Notes: a model not told the origin generated them from the sequence alone. A stretch of 25,465 bases of DNA from Opitutales bacterium (GCA_028704125.1 JAQVLM010000005.1:1-25465), one strand, 5' to 3'; positions 8,192-16,771 are shown, numbered from the stretch's first letter. Translations and numbers: made by a program.

Positions 8192-8231
8192 AAACCCGCC
8201 TGAGCCCATCGCTTCGGCGGGTTTTTCGTTT
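8192..8231 (+). terminator. Rho-independent terminator of the symporter gene
   Basis: AAACCCGCC (8192-8200) pairs perfectly with GGCGGGTTT (8216-8224), followed by TTCGTTTT. It lies 33 nt after the symporter stop. Confidence 0.9.
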
Positions 8232-8286
8232 TGAAGCCCTCCGCGCCCACGACGACAGAACACTGCAAGATTTTCCCTAATAAGGG

Positions 8287-8382
8287 GTGGAGGTTGTGCG
8301 TAGCATAGGTGGAAAGGAACCATTCGCGGCCCTATCCGCCAAACCGGGAGGCATGTCCCGGATCCCCGCAAAACATAACACC
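8287..8382 (+). other. Possible structured leader of the TonB gene
   Basis: The leader contains CCGGGA (8344-8349) pairing with TCCCGG (8356-8361) and a weaker ATAGG/CCTAT pairing further upstream. The frame is open from GTG 8287, but that segment is not TonB-like. I do not recognise a known riboswitch class. Confidence 0.25.
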
Positions 8383-9024
8383 ATGAATGCGTCAATCGCC
8401 CAGTCCCGATTTAACCCCACCGAACCCTTACCACTTGGAATCCTCTGCGCACTGTTCCTCTTCACCAGCATTCCGATTATCCAGACCATTACCCGTCTCA
8501 CCGAACGATCCACCCCACCTGCAGAAGAGGTGCTTGTCATGATCCCGCCTCCGGAAGTTTTCGAGGCCCCACCACCACTTCCGCCCCCTCCACCGGCAAA
8601 AACCCTGGAGCCGGAAATCACAAAACCGGTCGTTTTTCCATCCATGGATCAAATCAACATGATCCTGAATCCCACTGCAGGAGAGGGAGTCGGAGACTAT
8701 GCCTTGCCCGACATCAGCGGTATGATGGAAACCGAAATTGAATTCGATGACTGGGAGGTGGACGAAAAACCGGTCCCCACAAAACAGATCAGCCCCAACT
8801 ACCCCCCACGCCTCAAAAGCATGGGAATCTCTGGAAAAGTGAATCTCCTGATCGTAGTCGATAGCAACGGGTCCGTTCGAAACATCAAGGTCGAAAGGTC
8901 CAGCCATCCGGACTTTGACCGACCGTCAATTGACGCGCTTTCCCGTTGGAAATTCAAACCGGGAATGAAGGATGGAAAGGCCGTTAACACCCGCGTCAGG
9001 GTGCCCATGGTTTTCAGCCTCTGA
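8383..9024 (+). CDS. tonB: TonB-family energy transducer
   Basis: TonB passes proton-motive energy from ExbB/ExbD to outer-membrane receptors. From ATG 8383 (213 aa) there is a single N-terminal membrane anchor (PLGILCALFLFTSIPIIQ). A proline-rich stretch to cross the periplasm follows (PPEVFEAPPPLPPPPPAK). The TonB C-terminal domain completes it (ISPNYPPRLKSMGISGKVNL, then VDSNGSVRNIKV, ALSRWKFKPG and VRVPMVFSL). I prefer ATG 8383 because upstream residues from GTG 8287 or ATG 8353 look like untranslated leader. No exbB, exbD or receptor gene is adjacent, so its partner system lies elsewhere. Confidence 0.9.
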   Translation: MNASIAQSRFNPTEPLPLGILCALFLFTSIPIIQTITRLTERSTPPAEEVLVMIPPPEVFEAPPPLPPPPPAKTLEPEITKPVVFPSMDQINMILNPTAGEGVGDYALPDISGMMETEIEFDDWEVDEKPVPTKQISPNYPPRLKSMGISGKVNLLIVVDSNGSVRNIKVERSSHPDFDRPSIDALSRWKFKPGMKDGKAVNTRVRVPMVFSL

Positions 9025-9064
9025 GCGCCCCATCGACGGGATCACACCCATTGACAAGACGCTG

Positions 9065-9093
9065 ATAAACCCGACCTGCTATTGTCGGGGGTT
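9065..9093 (-). terminator. Weak hairpin at the 3' end of the GH5 gene
   Basis: CCCGAC (9070-9075) pairs with GTCGGG (9084-9089). On the minus strand the stem is followed by TTTATC. The GH5 stop codon lies in the loop, so this would be an overlapping terminator. It sits between convergent tonB and GH5 and may serve both. Confidence 0.35.
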
Positions 9094-10134
9094 ATCCCGC
9101 ATCAGGACATTCCGGAAATACCGACCCTGCGCGGTCGGGGTGTAGTCCCAATCCTCTATCAGTTGAGGTGACCACTGTGGATCGAATACCCAAGCTGTCC
9201 AGGAAATACCCCGCTCATTGAAAAACCGTATCAAGGCTTCACCGTAACGTTCGTCTGCAATCACCGGACTATGGGCACCCGGTCCGTCGGCGCTCATGAA
9301 TCCGAACTCGGTCGCCATGATTGGGAAACGCTCCGCTAGAAAACCCCAATCCTCCTGCCAATGGCCTTCCCACGGCTCCGGACGCTTCTGCGGATAAGGA
9401 TGGGTCACATAAGCCACATTCTCCGCCTCAATCGGATCAGCCCCTGCATTGCGCAACTCATATGCCCAGTCAAAACCGGCCACCAACACGATCTTCGAGG
9501 GATCAATCGCATGGATCATGCGAATCAGCTCCTCCATGTAGGACTTGTGAAACTCCCAAGTTAGTGTTCCCATCATTCCCCGCCGGTTGGTCGGTTCATT
9601 GAAAAGCTCGAAGAAAGCCACCGTGGGATTATTCCGGTATCGGTTGGCCATCAAATACCAGAAGTTGAAGGTCTCCTCCCGCGTGGTGAGATAGGACGGA
9701 CGATGCGCCACTCCGTTCTGCGGATTGCCAATGGTATGCCAGTCAATGATCACATACAGGCCCAAATCCGATGCCCACGCCACAGCATCATCGATCATCC
9801 GGATGTATTTGGCACTTCCCCAGTCCCTCCAACAAGCCGGATGCACCGGAATCCGCACAATGTTCGCGTTCCAACTGCGGACCGCTTCGAAATACTCCCG
9901 CGTCCACTTTCCGGACTTGTCCAAATGATAAGGGTCGGAAAGCGCCAGCCCGCGGAAAACCATGGTTTCACCGGATTCCCCTACAAAGCGGTTTCCATCC
10001 ACCCGCACAACGGGAAGAGATGAGACCGCGTTCATCGCGGCGGGAGCGTCTCCGAAATTCACCTCGGCGTAGCCCACCGAGAGAATCGAAGAGAAAAGGA
10101 AGGCGATCAGATAATGGCTTTTGGCACGTCTCAT
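9079..10134 (-). CDS. Secreted glycoside hydrolase family 5 (endoglucanase/mannanase-like)
   Basis: A signal peptide (RRAKSHYLIAFLFSSILSVGYA) leads a GH5 TIM-barrel domain of about 300 residues. Diagnostic sites are RIPVHPACW (Arg95), VIIDWH (His133), FFELFNEPTN with the acid/base Glu180, THPYP (His245) and PIMATEFGF with the nucleophile Glu276. GH5 enzymes cleave beta-1,4-linked glucans, mannans and related polymers. The exact polymer cannot be assigned. There is no carbohydrate-binding module or anchor, and 351 aa is just the catalytic unit. It stands alone on the minus strand, convergent with tonB. The intact catalytic pair argues for an active enzyme. Confidence 0.92.
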   Translation of the reverse strand: MRRAKSHYLIAFLFSSILSVGYAEVNFGDAPAAMNAVSSLPVVRVDGNRFVGESGETMVFRGLALSDPYHLDKSGKWTREYFEAVRSWNANIVRIPVHPACWRDWGSAKYIRMIDDAVAWASDLGLYVIIDWHTIGNPQNGVAHRPSYLTTREETFNFWYLMANRYRNNPTVAFFELFNEPTNRRGMMGTLTWEFHKSYMEELIRMIHAIDPSKIVLVAGFDWAYELRNAGADPIEAENVAYVTHPYPQKRPEPWEGHWQEDWGFLAERFPIMATEFGFMSADGPGAHSPVIADERYGEALIRFFNERGISWTAWVFDPQWSPQLIEDWDYTPTAQGRYFRNVLMRDNPRQ

Positions 10135-10273
10135 GTTGGAATGCTTCAGATAACAGAACTCACATTACATTGTGCCCGGATAAGATGATCCGTCAAATAT
10201 TGCAGTATCAGCTACTTATGCATACCGTTGCATTCCCTCAAACAGACATTGGCACGTCTTCAGAGGTATTTGA

Positions 10274-10435
10274 TCAATCCGGCTGCCCCTTGCGCAGAAG
10301 ACCGCCACGGGCGTTATTCCACGGCAGGAAATTCGATGCCGACCCGGTAATAGTAAACACATCCATCCCGTGCTCGAATGCCTTAACAAATACCTCGAGT
10401 TGAGCGTCGCCGTCGAAATCCGCTATCGTTGGATC
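10274..10435 (-). pseudogene. Out-of-frame C-terminal segment (FG-GAP/VCBS-like) of the neighbouring secreted protein
   Basis: Directly after the TAG that ends the upstream gene (10435-10437), another minus-strand frame encodes 53 residues beginning DPTIADFDGDAQLEVFV. They include a DxDGDxQxE calcium-loop motif and end at TGA 10274-10276. Its late part (LPWNNARGGLLRKGQ) looks like the usual C-terminus of large secreted repeat proteins. It has no start of its own. Adding one base after the GAA codon before the TAG would join it to the upstream gene without a gap. Confidence 0.6.
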
Positions 10436-11448
10436 TATTCTCCAGTAGCAGCGTAGTCCAGATCATTCCCGTCCGTATCGGTCGCATTGATCCCGATCTG
10501 GATTTCGGAGCCCGCCCTCACGGAACGATCGCCAACCGCATCCAGCACAGGTGGATTGTTCATAGGAAATGCTTCTTCAAACACCGCCGTAATATTCATC
10601 GGGCAAACCACATTCTCCAAAGGCAAGGGAACCACTGTCACTCTGCCACCGGGGAGTCCGCTCCAGTAGGCGAACTGATATCCAGGGTAAGGTCGGGCGG
10701 ATGCCGATTGGCCCGTGCCACGGTAGGCAATACTCTGACTGGAGGAGCCGGACACCATTCCACCGGAACCAGCGGTAACATTCACCTGCGAACTTCCGGG
10801 AGCCGAGGATGGAATGCCAATCGTCTGCACAATATGAATCAGGTCCTGCGTCGCGTCCAGGCCCATCGCGGTTCTCAGGCCTGACGGAATCGTGCCCGAA
10901 GTGGAAATCGAAAGCCCTTGATCCGTGCAATACAACAAGACATTTTCCGCGCAAAAGGCCGAGTGAATCGCTCCATATTCTGAACCAGCACTACCCAATC
11001 GGTCACTGTTCGACACGTGAATCACCACATAGGCAGGATTGACAGACTCCGAGTTGATCAAGGACCGGATGTCATTGTTGTGTTTCTTCACCAACCTATG
11101 CTCAACCGCATCATAGAGGAACAACCCGTTCGACGCGGCAAGGTAGACATCCGTGTCACGTTTATTCCAGGAATAGTTTGTCGTCCGGCGCCCTCCATTG
11201 TCCAATGGACGGTTTACTCCACACGACGCCCATAGCATGTCGGCGACCATCTGCTCCGTGAAACCCACATTGCTGAACGATGCCGCGTCCGATCGACGCG
11301 AAAGCACATTCGGAACGCCGGCACCTAAACCAGGCGACGGCAAACTGATGTCAGCCGCCTGAAGAACCAATGCGCACACAGCAAATGACAGATAAGCAAC
11401 CAGCATGCGATAACGCCGGCTACAGAAAAAACATGGACTTGATTTCAT
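10435..11448 (-). CDS. Secreted protein: nitroreductase-like domain, InlB-type repeat and truncated Ig-like domain
   Basis: From ATG 11448 (337 aa) a hydrophobic export signal (MLVAYLSFAVCALVLQAA) leads a region at about 45-212. That region resembles the SagB/ThcOx-type nitroreductase domain (DMLWASCGVNRP, GRRTTNYSWN, DVYLAASNGLFLYD, AENVLLYCTDQGL). Residues about 222-292 look like a divergent InlB B-repeat (NVTAGSGGMVSG, YPGYQFAYWSG, MNITAVFEE). Residues about 297-337 start an Ig/cadherin-like domain (NNPPVLDAVGD, DTDGNDLDYAATG) that stops abruptly. The C-terminal continuation is out of frame just downstream (10274-10435). GTG/ATG codons up to 11520 are possible starts, but the signal favours 11448. 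The domain match is by eye; flavin binding is not proven. Function is unknown. Confidence 0.65.
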   Translation of the reverse strand: MKSSPCFFCSRRYRMLVAYLSFAVCALVLQAADISLPSPGLGAGVPNVLSRRSDAASFSNVGFTEQMVADMLWASCGVNRPLDNGGRRTTNYSWNKRDTDVYLAASNGLFLYDAVEHRLVKKHNNDIRSLINSESVNPAYVVIHVSNSDRLGSAGSEYGAIHSAFCAENVLLYCTDQGLSISTSGTIPSGLRTAMGLDATQDLIHIVQTIGIPSSAPGSSQVNVTAGSGGMVSGSSSQSIAYRGTGQSASARPYPGYQFAYWSGLPGGRVTVVPLPLENVVCPMNITAVFEEAFPMNNPPVLDAVGDRSVRAGSEIQIGINATDTDGNDLDYAATGE

Positions 11449-11638
11449 GGGTATACGAGACTCTGTAGTTTTCACATCCATAGCGCATTTTACATCATAT
11501 TTACAAGTAATTTTCGTCATGCGAGAATCGCCAAATACGATATCCCCCTGGCAATCTGATCCAACCGCCCCAACACCCGATCTCCTCGGAAATGCATTGG
11601 GAATTGCATTCCCGTGTCACAAATGATTCAATCACCCT

Positions 11639-12016
11639 ATGCTTTTTCACGGTTCCTTTTTTCCCGGTCGACAGAGTTCCCCTTCGGCTGCCGTCCAATC
11701 CGATCTCGCAAATACCCGGATGGCCAATCAGAAACTGCAATCCAAATCGGATGATTTGCTGAGGCAAGTGGAGTTTCTGGCCTTGGCAAATCAAGCCCTA
11801 TTCGAGTTGATCTCGGACAAGCTCGGAATCACCGAGGGAGATGTCATTCAGCGCATGCAAGCGATCGATGCAAGGGATGGAAAAACGGATGGGAAAATGG
11901 GGGCAGTCACAAGCACATGCCCAAACTGCGGACGCATCGTCAATACCGGAAAGACCAACTGTATTTACTGCGGTGCCCTAATCGATACAGGACACCTCTT
12001 CCAAAAAGGCAAATAG
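11639..12016 (+). CDS. Small coiled-coil/zinc-ribbon protein of unknown function
   Basis: This 125-aa protein has a helical, probably coiled-coil stretch (about 20-85, rich in Gln, Leu and Asp). A C-terminal zinc ribbon follows: CPNCG (Cys94, Cys97) and CIYCG (Cys108, Cys111). It has no signal peptide, so it is cytoplasmic. The ribbon resembles those in rubredoxin-like/double zinc-ribbon proteins and would bind one zinc. The N-terminal 20 residues are uncertain; Met28 is an alternative start. It diverges from the secreted nitroreductase-like gene and converges within 11 nt on the next gene. I do not recognise the family. Confidence 0.65.
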   Translation: MLFHGSFFPGRQSSPSAAVQSDLANTRMANQKLQSKSDDLLRQVEFLALANQALFELISDKLGITEGDVIQRMQAIDARDGKTDGKMGAVTSTCPNCGRIVNTGKTNCIYCGALIDTGHLFQKGK

Positions 12017-12027
12017 CCCGATCCCGA

Positions 12028-13041
12028 TTATTCAACTGCCTCAGCTGCGGGTTCCGGTTCACCTACCACAGGTGCTGCTTCAACTTTAACTGGGTCCTTC
12101 AACAACTGGGCTTCGTTCTTTCCTTTCGGAAAATTGAACTGAAGTTTGTAATAAACCAGATCCCCGGTCTCATTTTTCTGCTCTTGCACCAACACCAATC
12201 GTCGGATCGCATCCACTACCGCCAGATCAGCTTCTGCACCTCCGCTCGTCAGTATCCTTCCACTGAAAGGCACGCCCTTGATACCGTAGCCAACCATAAC
12301 ATCGACAGGTATGTTATCGGCAGCCGGCTCACTGAGAGCCGGACGCAGGTTCAACCGCGGGTATCCATCGAAACTCCAGGGTTCCCAGCTCCGCCTCAAA
12401 AACAGCTTGACTTTGCAAGGGACGCCTTCGTCCCCTTTCTTGGCCGGAAAGAAGGGAAAACGCTCACTCATTCCAACAAAGAAATCTTTGGCAATAGCGT
12501 CCGTGTACTCGTCTATTCCCTTCGCCCAGATCACTTGACCATCCGCATCAATGGTGAGATCAAACTGCGCATACCCCGCATCCGGATGATAGAAACCGGG
12601 GTAGGCTCCAATGGCTCCGATAAATTCCTGCCCGATCATCCACCGGGGATGAGGAGCGGATACCCCCGCCTGTGGCTTGAAGACAATGAAATCGTTGAAA
12701 ACCTGCCTCACAAAACCTAACACCGCCTTTCCTTCCGTATGTCCGGCACGGAAAGCGGTCAATCCAAGAGAAAGCATGATTGGCTGTTCATAGGTCTCAT
12801 CCGGAGCATAAATCTCCGCATAGCTCTTCACCTTGTTGTCCTCGCCGATCACCAAATCCGCGATCACCGGGATCTTCTCCCCTTGTTCCAACGGATTGCT
12901 ACTGAATACAGGGGCGTAATAGCCCAAAACCCCCGGGGCATGATTTTCGGCATTCTCGATGCCGTGCACGGTGGTCAAAACAACCGTCGCCAAAATCGGA
13001 ACGAAAAGACGAATCGCACGAAACAATGAATGATGGTTCAT
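12028..13041 (-). CDS. Exported protein with three TonB-C-like repeats
   Basis: A 337-aa protein with a signal peptide (LFVPILATVVLTTVHG). The mature part appears to contain three copies of a TonB-C-like beta-alpha-beta fold, at about 45-122, 150-217 and 233-306. Each has the pattern of a strand with a DG/DN turn (VIGEDNKVKSY; LTIDADGQVIWAK; MVGYGIKGVPFSG), a helix, and a closing strand. There is no membrane anchor or proline-rich spacer, so it is not an energy transducer itself. An acidic Pro/Glu/Ala tail ends the protein. It follows the TPR gene on the same strand after 154 nt. The repeat reading is mine by eye, and function is unknown. Confidence 0.6.
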   Translation of the reverse strand: MNHHSLFRAIRLFVPILATVVLTTVHGIENAENHAPGVLGYYAPVFSSNPLEQGEKIPVIADLVIGEDNKVKSYAEIYAPDETYEQPIMLSLGLTAFRAGHTEGKAVLGFVRQVFNDFIVFKPQAGVSAPHPRWMIGQEFIGAIGAYPGFYHPDAGYAQFDLTIDADGQVIWAKGIDEYTDAIAKDFFVGMSERFPFFPAKKGDEGVPCKVKLFLRRSWEPWSFDGYPRLNLRPALSEPAADNIPVDVMVGYGIKGVPFSGRILTSGGAEADLAVVDAIRRLVLVQEQKNETGDLVYYKLQFNFPKGKNEAQLLKDPVKVEAAPVVGEPEPAAEAVE

Positions 13042-13195
13042 AGAATCGGCTCAGGCTAGCACCTGTGCACACCCCTGCAACCCAAAAAGAACATTTTGCA
13101 TTCCAAAAACATCCCCACACTACCGGGGACACCGGTGCCTTTAAAAAACCGAGCCACACGTCATTCCTCTCCTAGAACGCTTGGAACCGGAACCA

Positions 13196-14485
13196 TCAGG
13201 AGTTATTCAGAATCTTGCGAAGGTCCTGCTCCATGGAAAGCTCACTCTCGAGCATCCGCATGCGCCAGTTGGCCATCTCGGTGATCGCACTGAGCGTCCG
13301 GTTGTTCAATACCGCCTCACTCACATCTTCTCTGCTCTCAACCAATACCCGATAGGTCTCGACGGCTTTGGGCTTCATCAGCAGCTTTTCGAAGCATAAC
13401 CCGATCTGGTAGAGAACCGGCCAACGCCAATCCGGCTCATCGCTCAAATCGGCCATTGCCTGATAGATTGCAAGCGCATCCATGAAATTGGATTCATGGT
13501 AGAACAAATTCGCGATCTGGTTTCCGGTCCGCTTCTTCCAGTAGAGCCATGTCTCCCGCGCTGTTCCTTTGTCGTTGGTCTTGTTCTTGAGCAAATTCAA
13601 CGTCTCGATCATTGCCTGTCGACTCTCATTCAAACGCAGATGACTGTCGGCTAGAAGATACCGTGCTTCCGGCGACAAAACTCCATCCGGATAAGCGTGC
13701 ACAAATGCTTTCAATCCAATAGCCGCTTCCTTGTAGTCGCCGGTCAGATAAACGGCATACGAGAATTTGAAGGACACATTCTGCATGTCCTCATCTGTCA
13801 GCTTCATCCGCAGCAAGCGCTTAAAGAAGCGGGCCGCAGTCTCGTATTCGCCGATCGAAAAATGGGTCTCGGCGATCTCCAGTTGCGCCCGGTGGGACAA
13901 GTCCTGATAGTCATTGATATCGCCGTTCGAAACATTGATCGCGACATTCAAGACGTTGTAGAACTTGGCAAGGGCCATAGAAGTCGCACCCATCTCACGA
14001 TACAACCGCCCGAGATTCAGAAAAACACGGGGCACCTCCGGATCATCCGGAAACTCCACAACAAACTTCTCATATACTCCGATCTGCCGCGAATGGCTTC
14101 CTTCGGAACCGTATATTTCTCCCATTGTGAGGAGAATCCGACGCTTGAATGCAGCGCCCACATCCATATCGACAAACTTCGCCAATTCTTCCAGATTTCC
14201 CGTTTCAATGGCGTTCTCAAGGCGCATCCGGAGCCGGTCGTCCGCATCCAGAATCGACGGATCGACATCAACCTGCAAGGAGACATCAAGCGAGACGGGT
14301 TCATTCGAAGGCATCAGATCATTGAAGGCCTCCGTGTCAGGGAACGCGAAATCGTAGTTTCCGGATCCACTTTCATGCATCGGTGAGGCCACATCGGAAT
14401 GAGCCCCGGAATCCTGACCCAAAACCGGAAAAAGCGCACAGGCCACACCCACAGGTAGGCCCAAAACCAGACCACGCCATTTCAT
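13196..14485 (-). CDS. Exported TPR-repeat protein
   Basis: A signal peptide (MKWRGLVLGLPVGVACALF) is followed by an acidic linker and then helical tetratricopeptide-type repeats through most of the protein. Examples are VYEKFVVEFPDDPEVPRVFL, AETHFSIGEYETAARFFKRL, YAVYLTGDYKEAAIGL, LADSHLRLNESRQAM and YQIGLCFEKLLMKPKAVETY. The pattern resembles YbgF/BamD-like periplasmic scaffolds. I chose ATG 14485 because AGGAG lies 8 nt upstream and gives a clean signal peptide. An alternative at 14515-14521 also has AAGGAG close by. The gene lies 71 nt after the membrane-anchored unknown gene, probably in one operon that diverges from moxR. Its partners are unknown. Confidence 0.75.
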   Translation of the reverse strand: MKWRGLVLGLPVGVACALFPVLGQDSGAHSDVASPMHESGSGNYDFAFPDTEAFNDLMPSNEPVSLDVSLQVDVDPSILDADDRLRMRLENAIETGNLEELAKFVDMDVGAAFKRRILLTMGEIYGSEGSHSRQIGVYEKFVVEFPDDPEVPRVFLNLGRLYREMGATSMALAKFYNVLNVAINVSNGDINDYQDLSHRAQLEIAETHFSIGEYETAARFFKRLLRMKLTDEDMQNVSFKFSYAVYLTGDYKEAAIGLKAFVHAYPDGVLSPEARYLLADSHLRLNESRQAMIETLNLLKNKTNDKGTARETWLYWKKRTGNQIANLFYHESNFMDALAIYQAMADLSDEPDWRWPVLYQIGLCFEKLLMKPKAVETYRVLVESREDVSEAVLNNRTLSAITEMANWRMRMLESELSMEQDLRKILNNS

Positions 14486-14556
14486 GCACCTTACTCCTGA
14501 AAGAAGATATCTCATCATCACTCCTTCAGTAATCGGCAGAAATCACGGCTCCTGCC

Positions 14557-15453
14557 CTACTCTCCCTGATTTTTACGGATTTCAAACCCCGCCTGGCTTC
14601 CTTCACGGATCATAACCGGAGCTTCCGAACTTGGCAGCACGAACGGAACATACACATCCGGCTCCTCCGAAGCGGAATCCGTAGTATCGTTTCCAGGAAC
14701 CACCCGTTCGGGAACCTTGAATGAATCGAGATCAAACATGCGCATCAACTCAGCGTAGGCGGCCTCTTCCGCTTTTCGCTCAGCGGCTGAAACCCCTTCG
14801 ACTGACTCGTCCGGAGCATCCTCTGTCACGGGAGATTCAGGAACCGGAACCACCTCGGGTTTGGGTTCATTCACCCGATGGATCATGGCCCACACCTCTT
14901 CCGGTATTTCCTGCCGCACCATACTGCGGTCGTTCACCGTCCTCAACTGCCTTGCTTCTCGAGTCGCCACCGCAAGGTATCCTTTCCGCACAGGAATCAT
15001 CCTGAGCCATTCGGTTTCGTGTATCTGACGACCACCATGGGTATAGGCATGCATGTGGCTTCCACGCTGCATCCGATCCACCGCCCACGATTCCTCCTTC
15101 GAAAAACCAACCTGATCCACCGCCCATTCCACCAAAGGGCGAGTGCGCTCATCCAAGCCGTTTTCCGCAGCATCCACAACCTGCGGAGTCGGATTCAAGC
15201 CTTCGGGATCCCCAACCGTATCACCAATAACAGCGCGAACTTCCAGAGGAGACGCGGTAACCGGTGTTACCTCTGTGTCACTCGACCGGCGCATATCCTT
15301 GGAAAGGGACATCTGAGCAATCGCACCTGCCGGCATCGAAAACAACAAGCCCACGAAAACAACAAAACGGCCGATCAACAAAACGGCCCCACGCCACCCT
15401 GCCGCCGCAATAAGTGGTGCAACATCATCTCCCCTGTTCCTTTCTGGCTTCAT
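14557..15453 (-). CDS. Membrane-anchored or exported protein of unknown function
   Basis: From ATG 15453 the protein is 298 aa. It has a hydrophobic segment at about 21-46 (GAVLLIGRFVVFVGLLFSMP) ending in an AIAQ that could be cleaved or anchor the protein. The rest is soluble. The middle is His/Met/Arg-containing (GSHMHAYTHGGRQIHETEW). A Pro/Val/Glu-rich linker and an acidic tail follow. No family is recognised. The reading frame stays open to 15669, but that extension is Arg/Gly-rich and overlaps the moxR promoter region, so I reject it. The gene is first in a minus-strand group with the TPR protein and faces away from moxR. Confidence 0.6.
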   Translation of the reverse strand: MKPERNRGDDVAPLIAAAGWRGAVLLIGRFVVFVGLLFSMPAGAIAQMSLSKDMRRSSDTEVTPVTASPLEVRAVIGDTVGDPEGLNPTPQVVDAAENGLDERTRPLVEWAVDQVGFSKEESWAVDRMQRGSHMHAYTHGGRQIHETEWLRMIPVRKGYLAVATREARQLRTVNDRSMVRQEIPEEVWAMIHRVNEPKPEVVPVPESPVTEDAPDESVEGVSAAERKAEEAAYAELMRMFDLDSFKVPERVVPGNDTTDSASEEPDVYVPFVLPSSEAPVMIREGSQAGFEIRKNQGE

Positions 15454-15716
15454 GGTGCAAACAACGGACCATTCTGGACCGCTGATCTTGAATATCGACC
15501 GATTTTCCAAAACCTTTACTGCGAATTGGCCAAACGCTCCGCTTCGCCCGAAGGATCCGGTCTGCCATCCTTGGATCACCATCCCCATGCGATGAATTCC
15601 TCTCCTTTGGCGGAGGTTCGGATCCCGTCTTCTGACCTTCCCCCTCCGCCAGAAGACCTCGCCACGCAACCTGTTTAGCCTTGCACACCACGCCGCCGCA
15701 AAACAGATTCTTAAGC

Positions 15717-16703
15717 ATGTCGGAAACCGCCGCCAACCGGACCATTGATGAATCAGACCTACAGTGGATCATCGCTCTCAAGCGTGAGATCGCCAAAGTC
15801 GTGATCGGACAAGAAGCCTTGGTGAACCGGCTCATTCTCGGACTGCTCACCAACGGACATGTTCTTTTGGAAGGAGTCCCCGGGCTCGCAAAGACCCTCA
15901 CAGTCAAAACCCTCGCCGCCTGTATATCTGCCAAATTCAGCCGGATTCAGTTCACCCCGGACCTTCTTCCATCCGATGTGGTGGGCACCGTGGTATACAA
16001 TCCCCAAAAGGGTGAGTTCTTCCCCAAAAAAGGCCCGGTTTTTGCCCATATCCTCCTGGCAGACGAAATCAACCGGGCTCCCGCAAAAGTTCAAAGCGCG
16101 CTGCTCGAATGCATGCAAGAGCATCAGGTTACGCTGGGGGACGCCTCATTTTCCATCGAGGATCCGTTCCTCGTGCTCGCCACTGAGAATCCAATCGATC
16201 AGGAGGGCACCTACCCACTGCCAGAGGCACAAATCGACCGGTTCATGTTCAAAGTGAAGATCGGCTACCCTTCCTTGCAGGAAGAAAAAGTGATCATGGA
16301 TATGATGTCACGCAATGTCAGGCAATCCGATCTTCAGGTTGTCACCGACCCGGCTGGAATCCTAAACACCCGCGAAAAAGTGGATCAGGTATACATGGAT
16401 GAGAGAATCAAGGACTACATTCTGTCCCTTGTGCGTGCGACCCGCAATCCCGGAGCGTTCGGACTCGATCTTGACCAGTTTATCCAGTTTGGAGCGTCTC
16501 CCAGAGCCTCAATCTTCATGGCCATGGCGGCCAAGGCGCACGCTTTTATTCGGGGAAAAGGCTACGTCACGCCGCAGGACGTCAAAGAAATCGGACCAGA
16601 CATCCTCCGGCACCGTATCGTGCTTAACTATGAAGCTGAGGCAGAGGAAATCACCACCGAAGACGTGATCGGTATGGTCTTCCAGAAAGTGGCGATTCCC
16701 TAG
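15717..16703 (+). CDS. moxR: MoxR-family AAA+ ATPase
   Basis: A cytoplasmic AAA+ ATPase of 328 aa from ATG 15717. Motifs are GVPGLAKT (Walker A, 53-60), LLADEINRAPAKVQSALLE (Walker B, from 113), ATENP (sensor 1, 155-159), PLPEAQIDRF (arginine-finger region, about 167-176) and the C-terminal lid with GASPRAS. MoxR proteins act as chaperones that insert cofactors or mature complexes, usually with DUF58 and von Willebrand A-domain partners. None of those is here: the next gene is PBP2 after about 70 nt, and the divergent side holds exported proteins. An alternative start at 15681 adds a non-conserved 12 residues. Confidence 0.93.
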   Translation: MSETAANRTIDESDLQWIIALKREIAKVVIGQEALVNRLILGLLTNGHVLLEGVPGLAKTLTVKTLAACISAKFSRIQFTPDLLPSDVVGTVVYNPQKGEFFPKKGPVFAHILLADEINRAPAKVQSALLECMQEHQVTLGDASFSIEDPFLVLATENPIDQEGTYPLPEAQIDRFMFKVKIGYPSLQEEKVIMDMMSRNVRQSDLQVVTDPAGILNTREKVDQVYMDERIKDYILSLVRATRNPGAFGLDLDQFIQFGASPRASIFMAMAAKAHAFIRGKGYVTPQDVKEIGPDILRHRIVLNYEAEAEEITTEDVIGMVFQKVAIP

Positions 16704-16771
16704 CTCGAAAAAGATCAGGGTCTGCCGCGAAGCGATGCATCCCGGCATCCGGCCCCTTGAGACACCAATGC

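Noticed and set aside
8287..8382. GTG 8287 as the tonB start
   Set aside because: The added 32 residues lie before the membrane anchor and do not resemble TonB; ATG 8383 gives a normal N-terminus.
15454..15669. Upstream extension of the membrane-anchored unknown gene
   Set aside because: It is Arg/Gly-rich, precedes the hydrophobic anchor and occupies the divergent promoter region.
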